From an uncultured Eubacteriales bacterium (GTDB lineage: Bacteria; Bacillota; Clostridia; TANB77; CAG-508): a stretch of 55,162 bases of DNA. Made by a program: the position numbers and the translations under genes. The notes below the pieces were generated by a model, which saw only the letters and a program-made list of their open reading frames with translations, did no database searches and was not told where the DNA came from. Numbering within the stretch: position 1 is the first letter of the stretch; each line of letters opens with the position of its first letter. This document shows positions 9,214 through 16,479 of this stretch, piece after piece. The stretch lies in the NCBI GenBank assembly GCA_949840345.1, contig CATKWX010000009.1:1-55162 (forward strand). The letters run 5' to 3'.

Positions 9214-10029
9214 TTATTTTTCATATTTCCCAAATGAAAAGAAATTTTGTATCCTATTCCATACCCCTGTATTTCCTTGCGCTGATTGTTGTACAGAATA
9301 TCCTATTTTAGAATCTGATATAAAGAAGTTTCTTACTTTTGTCCAGAAACCTATTTTTGCTGGTAAATTTGCTTGTGTTAGTTTAAAGTCTGTTCCATTT
9401 GTGTTTGTTTGATTTATGTCATTTCCTTCATTTAACCCTAATTGCCCTCCAACATTTACTTCTTTTATTAACTGACCATTAAATGTTGCTGCATTATATG
9501 CATTTTTTACTAGTTTTTCTTTATTTAATTCGCCAAATTCATTATATAATATATTTGTAACATTTTGTATTTGTTCATTGTTATTTGTTTGTCCGTTGTC
9601 TGCAAGTTCTTCTCCTATTCCTATATTTTCTCCGCCTACAGTTCCAAGATTTGTATATAGTCCGCCATTACCGTTTTCTGTTCCTTGTGTTTGTGTAGCA
9701 AGCTCTCCGCCATTTATTGTTCCAAGGTTATTGTATAGTAAACCATTTCCATTATCAATTTCAATACCTTCTGCGCTTGTTAGTCCTTCTGTTTTTCCTA
9801 TTGTTCCAGCATTGTTTATTTGGTTATTTAATGTACCTTGTATACCTTTAGCTGTAACATTTGTATATAGTTGTCCATTTGCTACTGAATCCCAATCTAG
9901 TACTGGTCCTACGTTTATGTTTCCTGCATTAGTTGTATTGTTTTCGTCTGTAAAATATTGTGATAGTAAGTCGCTAAATGCATTGTCTACATTTAATTCA
10001 TCTAAATTTTCATTTGTTTCTCCGTTCAT
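9214..10029 (-). CDS. Unrecognised Asn/Gly/Thr-rich repeat protein
   Basis: A 271-residue acidic protein I do not recognise. It has no signal peptide or membrane segment. Four degenerate units with the core N-G-x-L-Y-x-N-x-G lie at about 51-62 (NGQLYTNVTAKG), 94-105 (GNGLLYNNLGTI), 121-132 (NGGLYTNLGTVG) and 158-168 (TNILYNEFGEL). The spacers are rich in Asn, Gly and Thr. The C-terminus changes character: two similar basic-aromatic segments, GFWTKVRNFF (about 227-236) and GVWNRIQNFF (about 255-264), could form amphipathic membrane- or partner-binding helices. The start has AGGAGG at 6 bases and codon use matches the neighbours. A structural, surface or spore-associated role is possible but unsupported. 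Confidence 0.75.
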   Translation of the reverse strand: MNGETNENLDELNVDNAFSDLLSQYFTDENNTTNAGNINVGPVLDWDSVANGQLYTNVTAKGIQGTLNNQINNAGTIGKTEGLTSAEGIEIDNGNGLLYNNLGTINGGELATQTQGTENGNGGLYTNLGTVGGENIGIGEELADNGQTNNNEQIQNVTNILYNEFGELNKEKLVKNAYNAATFNGQLIKEVNVGGQLGLNEGNDINQTNTNGTDFKLTQANLPAKIGFWTKVRNFFISDSKIGYSVQQSAQGNTGVWNRIQNFFSFGKYEK

Positions 10030-10064
10030 TTTTTCCTCCTTTGTTTAAAGTATGTCTTCGAAGC

Positions 10065-10152
10065 ACGGACGACCAATGGTCGCCCCTACAATAATTATTA
10101 ATCTGTGGTTAATTCTTTGTAGCACGGAACGACGAGGGCGTCGTTCCCTACA
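10065..10152. repeat. Two REP-like palindromes
   Basis: 10065-10090 is the GGACGACCA/TGGTCGCCC type and 10125-10152 the GGAACGACG type. Both carry CCCTACA tails and TCTTCGAAGCA or TCTTTGTAGCA flanks. They fill the gap between the MurE-like gene and the Asn/Gly-rich gene. Confidence 0.85.
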
Positions 10153-10219
10153 CTATTTATGAAATATATTTTTATATCATAAATATATACCAATATATTT
10201 TATTTGGCAATATGTTTTT

Positions 10220-11680
10220 TTAAATTTTTAACATTCTTTTTGTAATTGCCATATCTGTTTCATATTTTTCTAATCCACCATGAACTTTTTGATAGTTTTC
10301 TTCACCTTTTCCAACTAGAACAATTACATCCCCTGATTTTGCATTAGCTATAGCTTTTTCTACTGCATCTTTTCTATCTATTACAATTTCGCATTTACTC
10401 TTATCTTCTACATATAATAATATATCTTTGCATATGCTTTCTACATCTTCGTCTTGTGGATCTAGTGCGCTTAAATATACATAATCAGAATTACCTACTA
10501 CAATTTCCCCAAATGCTTTTCTTCTATTATATGCTTTACTTCCGTGACTTCCACCAACAGATACTATTCTACGGTTTGGATAATCTAATTTTATTGATTC
10601 GTACAACTTTCTATAGCTTAATTCATTATGTGCATAGTCTATTATTACTGTTATTCCGTCTTTTTCTATAATATTCATTCTTCCTTGTACTGATGTTTTT
10701 AAAAGTCCTTTTTTAATGCTTTGGTCATCCACACCTAATTTCTTTGATATTGTAATTGCAGCTAATGCATTTTCTATATTGAATCTTCCTAATATATTTA
10801 TTTCAAAGTTTTGTTTATAATTATCAACTTTACTTACTACATCAAATTTAAATCCTGATTTTGTTTTTTCTACATTTTCAAAGTAATAATCTGCACTTGC
10901 ATCTGTTCCATAGGTTATTACTTCCTTATCTTTACACTCACTATAAATTGCATCGAAATAATCTGTGTTTTTATTTATTAGAACTCTTCTTGAGTTTTTT
11001 ACTAATTGTATTTTACATTGTAGATAATCTTCAAAGTTTGGATGTTCTGCATTGCTTATATGGTCTTCTCCAATATTTAAGAATATTGCATTTTTAAATT
11101 CTACTCCATATACTCTGTCTCTTTTATATCCTTGTGAACTTACTTCCATCGTTAAATACTTGCATCCATTTTGTTTTGTTTCGTAGAAAAGCCTTTCTAG
11201 TTCTATTGCTTCTGGAGTTGTATTATGTGCTAATTCATCTGTTGTTCCTGTATAATATTTTATTGTGGAAATTAATGCTGTTTTTGAATTTGTATATTCA
11301 TCTAATATATTTTTTATAAAACAACTTACTGTAGTTTTTCCTTTTGTTCCTGTTATACCTATTGTTTCTATGTCTCTAAATGGATAATCATAAAATTCTA
11401 GAGCAATAACTGCCATTGCTTTTTGTATGTCTGATACTATTATATATTGCAAATCTACATCATATTTTTCTTCAGAAACATATATGTTTGCGCCTTTACT
11501 TATTGCTTGCTCTAAATATTCTGGCTTATAGTGTTCTCCTTTGCAAAAGAACATTGTGTTTGGTTTTATACTTCTTGAATCATATGATATGAATTCTATT
11601 AATGTATCACCTTTACAATTTTTGCTTTTTATGAGTTTTTCTTTTTCTAAAATTTCTATAACTTTTTCTACAGTAATCAT
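10220..11680 (-). CDS. murE: MurE-like UDP-MurNAc-tripeptide synthetase
   Basis: A 486-residue ATP-dependent Mur ligase. N-terminal substrate domain: SYDSRSIKPNTMFFC. Central ATP domain: GITGTKGKTTVSCF P-loop (about 109-122), NTTPEAIELERLF, and EVSSQGYKRDRVYGVEF with the carbamylated-Lys region nearby. C-terminal domain: GRMNIIEKDGITVIIDYAHN and GGSHGSKAYNRR. The best match is MurE. However, the amino-acid selectivity loop, DNPR in meso-diaminopimelate enzymes, reads LDPQ here (SALDPQDED, about 409-417). The third residue added may differ, or this may be an accessory Mur ligase. The ATG at 11680 with AGGAG at 9 bases is the start; upstream in-frame codons lie in repeat sequence. No other mur genes are next to it. 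Confidence 0.82.
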   Translation of the reverse strand: MITVEKVIEILEKEKLIKSKNCKGDTLIEFISYDSRSIKPNTMFFCKGEHYKPEYLEQAISKGANIYVSEEKYDVDLQYIIVSDIQKAMAVIALEFYDYPFRDIETIGITGTKGKTTVSCFIKNILDEYTNSKTALISTIKYYTGTTDELAHNTTPEAIELERLFYETKQNGCKYLTMEVSSQGYKRDRVYGVEFKNAIFLNIGEDHISNAEHPNFEDYLQCKIQLVKNSRRVLINKNTDYFDAIYSECKDKEVITYGTDASADYYFENVEKTKSGFKFDVVSKVDNYKQNFEINILGRFNIENALAAITISKKLGVDDQSIKKGLLKTSVQGRMNIIEKDGITVIIDYAHNELSYRKLYESIKLDYPNRRIVSVGGSHGSKAYNRRKAFGEIVVGNSDYVYLSALDPQDEDVESICKDILLYVEDKSKCEIVIDRKDAVEKAIANAKSGDVIVLVGKGEENYQKVHGGLEKYETDMAITKRMLKI

Positions 11681-11721
11681 AATTTTTTCTCCTTTAAAAA
11701 TTGGGGTTGGTCTTCGAAGTA

Positions 11722-11748
11722 CGGGCAGACACAAGGCCTGCCCCTACA
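11722..11748. repeat. REP-like palindrome
   Basis: GGGCAGAC/GGCCTGCCC stem with the CCCCTACA tail and a GTCTTCGAAGTA flank, between mtaB and the MurE-like gene. Confidence 0.8.
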
Positions 11749-11770
11749 ATAATTATTCAATATTTATATT

Positions 11771-13052
11771 TTATATTATTTCTCCTATTAATGCAAGGTT
11801 TTCGAATTTATTTATTTTAACTGTTTTTATTTCGTTGTCTACAGCTTCATTCTTAGGCACTTTTACTGTTATATAGTTTTTGGTATGTCCTTCTATATTT
11901 TCTCCAATAATTTGTTCAAATAGCACTGGAACTTCTTTGCCAATATAATTTTCCATAAATTCTTTTTCGTTTTTATCTGATAACTCTATAAGAATATTGC
12001 TTCTTTCTTCTTTTTTATTTCCATCTATTTGATTTTCCATTATTGCAGCTTTTGTACCATTTCTTTGAGAATATTTAAATATGTGCATTTTCATAAATTT
12101 TATTTTACTTAAGAAGTTGTATGTAGATTTAAATTCTTTTTCTGTTTCTCCTGGGAAACCAACTATTATATCTGTTGTTAGTGCCACTTCCGGATAAGCA
12201 TTTCTTAATAAATTAACTATATGTTCAAATTCTTGTGTTGTATATTTTCTATTCATTCTCTTTAAGGTTTCATCACATCCGCTTTGTAATGATAAATGAA
12301 AATGGTCGCAAATTTTTTCTAATTTTGTTAGTCTTGCTAAAAATTCTTCAGTTATTATTGTTGGCTCTAATGAACCTAAGCGTATTCTTTCTATTCCATC
12401 TATTTTATTTATTGCTTCTAGTAAATCTATTAGGCTTGTTCCATCTTTAAAATCTCTTCCAAAAGACGCTATATGTATTCCTGTTATAACTACTTCTTTT
12501 ATTCCATTTGCTGCAATTTGACTGATTTCTTCTACAATATTTTCTATTTTTCTGCTTCTAACTCTTCCTCTTGCATATGGAATTATACAATATGAGCAAA
12601 ATCTATCACAGCCGTCTTGTACTTTTATTACAGCTCTTGTTTTATCTGTATATGTAGTACACCCAAATTCAACAAATTCCTTTTGTTGCATTACATCTGT
12701 TACGAGTGTCTTTTCATATTGTTCTATACATTTAACAATATTACTTTTTTCATTGTTTCCTAAGACTATATCTACTTCCTCTATTTTTTCTAATTTATCT
12801 TTTGCTACTTGCGCATAACATCCTACAACAACCAAAATAGCATTTTTGTTTTTATGTTTTGCTCTTCTTATTATTTGCCTTGATTTTTTATCAGACATAT
12901 TTGTAACTGTGCAAGTGTTTATTATGTATATATCTGCTTTATCTTCAAAATCTACTATTTCGTAATTTTCTTCAATGAATTTTTGTATCATTGCATTTGT
13001 TTCATATTGATTTACTTTACAACCGTAATGTGTAAAATGCTACTTTTTTCAT
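11771..13052 (-). CDS. mtaB: tRNA-t6A37 methylthiotransferase MtaB, interrupted by a +1 frameshift at CGG
   Basis: A radical-SAM enzyme that adds methylthio to t6A37 of tRNA. Translation from ATG 13052 (GGAGG at 6 bases) gives MKKVAFYTL and then meets an in-frame CGG (13023-13025) and TAA two codons later. Skipping the C reads on as GCKVNQYETNAMIQKF and gives 426 residues, the normal length, with the UPF0004 Cys sites (GCK, INTCTVTN, VVGCYAQ) and the radical-SAM CDRFCSYCIIPYARG cluster. The shift lies directly before the first cluster Cys. The uninterrupted reading frame alone starts only at 12991 and lacks that Cys. I annotate it as a gene needing recoding or correction, not a decayed pseudogene, because the remainder is intact. 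Confidence 0.9.
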
Positions 13053-13089
13053 TTTAGCCTCCTTGTATAATATATGTAGATGGTATCTG

Positions 13090-13177
13090 CGGAACGACGA
13101 GGGCGTCGTTCCCTACAGTGTTTGCAATATTTTTTTGTACGCAGAGAGACGGAACGGCGAGGGCGCCATTCCATGCA
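13090..13177. repeat. Two REP-like palindromes
   Basis: 13090-13117 is a clean GGAACGACG-type copy. 13150-13177 is a decayed GGAACGGCG copy ending CCATGCA. An open reading frame running through them (13054-13305) is repeat-derived and not a gene. Confidence 0.8.
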
Positions 13178-13203
13178 ACGTTTGCAATATGTTCTATAAT
13201 TTC

Positions 13204-13227
13204 AAAGGCACGTTTTTTCCGTGCCTC
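13204..13227 (-). terminator. Terminator after mreB
   Basis: AGGCACG and CGTGCCT pair around a 6-8 base loop, 12 bases past the mreB stop codon. The tail on the minus strand is only TTTG, so its strength is uncertain. Confidence 0.55.
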
Positions 13228-13238
13228 TAATCTTTTTC

Positions 13239-14240
13239 CTATTTTTTTCTTCCATCTAACATATCTAAATTGTCTAATGCTTTTCCTGTTCCTAATGCTA
13301 CACACGATACTGCATCATCTGCAACCATTACGTTTATTCCTGTTTTTTCTTGAAGTAATTTATCTAAACCATCTACTAAACATCCTCCACCTGTTAAATA
13401 AATTCCTCTATCGCTTATATCTGCTGCAAGTTCTGGTGGTGTTCTTTCTAATACACTATGCACTGCATCTATTATCATATCTGCAGGTTCTTTTAATGCT
13501 TCCATCATTTCGCTTGAAAGTATTTTTATAGTTTTTGGTAGTCCTGTAATTAAGTCTCTACCTCTTATTTCCATATCTGTATCTTGTATTTTAGGATATA
13601 CACATCCTATGTTCATTTTTAGATCTTCAGCTGTTCTTTCTCCTATCATTACATTATGTTTCTTTTTAACATATTTTATTATATATTCGTCTAATTTATC
13701 TCCAGCTACTTTTATTGATGTGCTAACAACTGAACCACCTAACGCTATTACTGCTATGTCTGTAGTTCCTCCACCTATATCTACTATCATATTTCCACAA
13801 GCTCTTGATATATCTATACCAGCACCTATTGCTGCTGCTATTGGCTCTTCTATTAAGTATACTTTTCTAGCTCCGGCTTGAGTTGCGGCATCTATTACTG
13901 CCTTCTTTTCAACTTCTGTCACTCTTGATGGTATACATATCATTATTCTTGGTGCAAATACAAACTTTCCGCATACTTTTCCTATAAAATGTTTTAACAT
14001 CTTTTCTGTAACAGTATAGTCTGATATAACTCCATCTCTTAATGGTCTTGTAGCTACTATATTTCCAGGTGTTCTACCTAACATTCTTCTAGCTTCTTGC
14101 CCAACTGCTAGTACTTCATTTGTTACGTTATTTACAGCAACTACTGATGGCTCTCTTAATACTATCCCTTTTCCTTTTACATATGCTATTACTGTAGCTG
14201 TTCCTAAATCTATTCCTATATCTTGTCCAAAACCAAACAT
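13239..14240 (-). CDS. mreB: Rod shape-determining protein, MreB/Mbl family
   Basis: A 333-residue bacterial actin that polymerises on the inner membrane face and guides the elongation machinery. Phosphate-1 motif DIGIDLGTATV (about 7-17), phosphate-2 IVDIGGGTTDIAVIALGG (about 156-173), adenosine motif YLTGGGCLVDGL (about 285-296), and ARRMLGRTPGNIVATRPLRDGVI are all typical. I chose the ATG at 14240, 9 bases after AAGGAG, over the ATG at 14246, which lies only 3 bases from it. The product starts MFGFGQDIG. It has its own strong promoter and a terminator, so it appears monocistronic. No mreC or mreD is adjacent, so an Mbl/MreBH-like paralogue is possible. Confidence 0.93.
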   Translation of the reverse strand: MFGFGQDIGIDLGTATVIAYVKGKGIVLREPSVVAVNNVTNEVLAVGQEARRMLGRTPGNIVATRPLRDGVISDYTVTEKMLKHFIGKVCGKFVFAPRIMICIPSRVTEVEKKAVIDAATQAGARKVYLIEEPIAAAIGAGIDISRACGNMIVDIGGGTTDIAVIALGGSVVSTSIKVAGDKLDEYIIKYVKKKHNVMIGERTAEDLKMNIGCVYPKIQDTDMEIRGRDLITGLPKTIKILSSEMMEALKEPADMIIDAVHSVLERTPPELAADISDRGIYLTGGGCLVDGLDKLLQEKTGINVMVADDAVSCVALGTGKALDNLDMLDGRKK

Positions 14241-14290
14241 TAGCATCGGCTCCTTCTTTACTATTACATTATTATTACAAATTTGTTACA

Positions 14291-14319
14291 ATTATATTAC
14301 ATATTTTTGTAAATAGCAA
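14291..14319 (-). promoter_or_regulatory. Sigma-A promoter for mreB
   Basis: On the minus strand TTGCTA (14314-14319), a 17-base spacer and a perfect TATAAT (14291-14296), 50 bases before the start codon, with a TG-like element before the -10 box. This is the clearest promoter I found in the window. Confidence 0.65.
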
Positions 14320-14335
14320 ATGTTTTTTTAATTTT

Positions 14336-15136
14336 TTAAACATATTTTTTTACAACTAATATTTGTTTGTTTTTTCTAGTAGTTCCTTCTAGTTTATCTA
14401 CTTCAAATTTTCCCTTTCCTCGTATTACAATTACATCTTTTTCTTTTACTTGTTTATCATTTTTAAATTGTTCTTCGTAGTTTATAAAAACTTTTGCCTG
14501 TTCAATCATCTCATTTGCCTTTGTTCTTGATGTATTTGCTAGTTCTGAAACTATATTATCTAATCTTAAAGATTGTACTACTATTCTAATTTCTTCTTTT
14601 TTTAATTCTATTTGTTTAATATTCTCTATATTTTGCAAGCTTATATTTGATTTACTAAACCTTGTTAATTGTTTTATATTTTGCTCTAAGTATTTAGATA
14701 TTTCTTTGCTTACTATTATATCTGCTCCCGTTTCATCTACTAATATATCTCCAAATTTCTCTCTTTTTATGCCCAATTTCATAATTCCACTTAAATAGTC
14801 TTTATGCTTATATTCTCCATATAAATTTTTAGGCAATTCTATTCTTATTATTTGCATATAATTATTTAAATTGCTTAGCATTAAATCTTTTGTTAGCTTT
14901 TCTGGATATATTATCGCTATATTTCTGCTTGCTTCGTTATATCCACCACAAAAAACATAATTACATTTTGATATATTTAATATACTTTTAGCAATTTTAA
15001 ATTGAAACATATCCAAAAAATCTGTACAAGTTACTATATTTTTCGTTGAACTTGCTTCTATTTTATCTAGTATTTTTGATACTAACAATTTGTCTTCTGA
15101 TTTTGAATATTTTTCTAGTAATTCCGATTTATTCAT
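14336..15136 (-). CDS. ylmH: YlmH-like S4-domain RNA-binding protein
   Basis: A 266-residue protein with the architecture of YlmH/Sll1252: an N-terminal RNA-binding-like region containing VFCGGYNEASRNIAIIYP (about 61-78) and GIMKLGIKREKFGDILVD (about 117-134), and a C-terminal S4 domain (about 187-265) containing LRLDNIVSELANTSRTKANE. In Bacillus, YlmH belongs to the division-related ylm group and binds ribosomal RNA or rescues stalled ribosomes. No other ylm or divIVA gene is adjacent here. The start at 15136 has AGGAG at 8 bases. In a genome that may stall ribosomes at CGG, a ribosome-associated S4 protein is of interest, but that link is speculation. Confidence 0.85.
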   Translation of the reverse strand: MNKSELLEKYSKSEDKLLVSKILDKIEASSTKNIVTCTDFLDMFQFKIAKSILNISKCNYVFCGGYNEASRNIAIIYPEKLTKDLMLSNLNNYMQIIRIELPKNLYGEYKHKDYLSGIMKLGIKREKFGDILVDETGADIIVSKEISKYLEQNIKQLTRFSKSNISLQNIENIKQIELKKEEIRIVVQSLRLDNIVSELANTSRTKANEMIEQAKVFINYEEQFKNDKQVKEKDVIVIRGKGKFEVDKLEGTTRKNKQILVVKKYV

Positions 15137-15152
15137 TTTTAACTCCTATATA

Positions 15153-15278
15153 ACCCTCAGTCTGCTATGCAGACAGCTCCCTTAGGTAAGGGAGCCAAGA
15201 TTACTACAAAAACCTTGCCCCCTTTAAGTAAAGGGGGTGTCACGTAGTGACAGGGGATTGACCAATGCTTGCCCCTAT
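15153..15278. repeat. MITE-like structured repeat plus REP-like tail
   Basis: About 110 bp with serial hairpins: CCTCAGTCTGC..GCAGACAG, CTCCCTTAGGTAAGGGAG, CCCCCTTTAAGTAAAGGGGG, and TGTCACGTAGTGACA, closing with GGGGATTG. I recognise this composition from repeats common in gut Bacillota. It is followed by ACCAATGCTTGCCCCTATA, a REP-like tail whose minus-strand TATAGGGG supplies the TAG stop codon (15275-15277) of the cyclophilin gene. Confidence 0.75.
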
Positions 15279-16129
15279 AATAAACTTTGTCTCCTTAGCT
15301 CATTTACATATGCATTTATATCAAATGGCTCTAATCTTTCAGGTTCTCCATAATCTTTTCCAAAAGTATCTACTGTTATAGTTTCTATAATAACTGCTTT
15401 CTTTGGTTTATCGTTTGCATCAGTTTCTACTTTTCCTATTTTTTCTATTATTTCCATTCCTTCTGTTACTTTACCAAATGATGCATAAAGTCCATCTAAA
15501 TTTCTATTATCCTCTAACATTATAAAGAATTGTGTTGATGCAGAATTATATCCTTCAGTTGGTTTGCCTACATTACTGTAATCTGCTCTAGCCATAGATA
15601 TAACACCTTTTGTATGTTTTAAATTGTTGTTGAATTTGTTTATAGCAAACTCTCCTGGTATTGTAAAATCTGTTTCACCAGAACCTGTTCCTGCTTTATC
15701 TCCACCTTGTATCATAAAACCATCTATTATTCTATGGAATGTTAATCCATTATAATACTTTTCGTTTATTAAACTAATGAAGTTTTTAACTGTATTTGGT
15801 GCAACATTTGGATATAATTCAATTTTTACTGTTCCATAATCTTTTATCTTCATTGTAACAACTGGATTTATTATTTCTTCATTATTATTCATATCTTTCT
15901 TCTCCTTATTTACATCGCTTTCTTTATCATTCTTATTTTCAACCGTTTGACTAGACTTTTGCTCATCTTTATTTGCTTCTTCCTTCTTATTGTTATTATT
16001 CCAAATTAGTAAGCCTGTAGCAATAGCAGCAATTGCAATTACAACACATAAAATAATTACAATATAGCTTTTCTTGCTAGCTTTAGTTTCATAAGTTGCA
16101 ACTTTATTTTTATTGTTTTCTTTGCTCAT
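15275..16129 (-). CDS. Membrane-anchored cyclophilin-type peptidyl-prolyl isomerase
   Basis: A 284-residue protein. One N-terminal membrane segment (about 19-41, IVIILCVVIAIAAIATGLLI) is followed by a charged Lys/Glu/Asn linker to about residue 85. The cyclophilin domain occupies roughly 90-265. Active-site stretches are FHRIIDGFMIQGGD, FAINKF, GVISMARAD, TQFFIMLEDNRNLDG, and YASFGKVTEGMEII. It would catalyse cis-trans Pro isomerisation outside the membrane, helping exported proteins fold. The start ATG at 16129 has GGAGG at 7 bases; upstream in-frame codons fall in repeat sequence. The stop codon TAG lies in the tail of a repeat, so the last residues may be recent. Confidence 0.9.
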   Translation of the reverse strand: MSKENNKNKVATYETKASKKSYIVIILCVVIAIAAIATGLLIWNNNNKKEEANKDEQKSSQTVENKNDKESDVNKEKKDMNNNEEIINPVVTMKIKDYGTVKIELYPNVAPNTVKNFISLINEKYYNGLTFHRIIDGFMIQGGDKAGTGSGETDFTIPGEFAINKFNNNLKHTKGVISMARADYSNVGKPTEGYNSASTQFFIMLEDNRNLDGLYASFGKVTEGMEIIEKIGKVETDANDKPKKAVIIETITVDTFGKDYGEPERLEPFDINAYVNELRRQSLL

Positions 16130-16479
16130 TTTTAATACCTCCTTCAAAAATCGAAGATTTTTGTACTCTTCACTCTTCACTTTTCACTATTCATTAAAAT
16201 GGGCACAGTGGTGCCTAAGTATAACGGGTATTCCCACAAACGGTGCCCCTACATTCCTTCTTAGAACGGGTCGATGTGGACATCGACCCCTACAATATTC
16301 ATTAAAAAATTCCTTCGGAGAGCGGAACGGCTTTGGAAGCCGTTCCCTACAAAATTCAATTTTAACGAAATTAAATTTTGGCAAGGAAAATTTCATTTAA
16401 AAGGCAAGGACGCATACGTGTGTATGTAACCGCGTTTTAAATGGAATTTGACACCGCCAAAATTGTAATTTCGTTAAAA
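16130..16479. repeat. Repeat-filled intergenic region upstream of the cyclophilin gene
   Basis: No gene in 350 bp. It contains a spacer module starting CAAAAATCGAAGATTTTTGTA (16146-16197), a long REP-like element of the GGGCACAGTGGTG type (16201-16253), a GGGTCGATG palindrome (16267-16294), a GGAACGGCT palindrome (16323-16351) and the long hairpin element C (16353-16474). Confidence 0.8.
16353..16474. repeat. Long hairpin element, copy C
   Basis: The outer arms ATTTTAACGAAATT and AATTTCGTTAAAAT, then AAATTTTGGC with GCCAAAATT, form a long stem. An inner stem AAATTTCATTTAAAA pairs with TTTTAAATGGAATTT, and a CATAC-GTGT-GTATG tip closes it. Unpaired AAGG and GACACC blocks match the plan of copies A and B although the stems differ. 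Confidence 0.7.

Noticed and set aside
13015..13052. Stop-codon readthrough or selenocysteine at the TAA in mtaB
   Set aside because: The frame after the TAA does not match the family. Only the +1 frame does, so the event is a frameshift and not readthrough.
13054..13305. 83-codon minus-strand open frame
   Set aside because: It overlaps the mreB end and runs through two REP-like palindromes; its residues are translations of the repeats.
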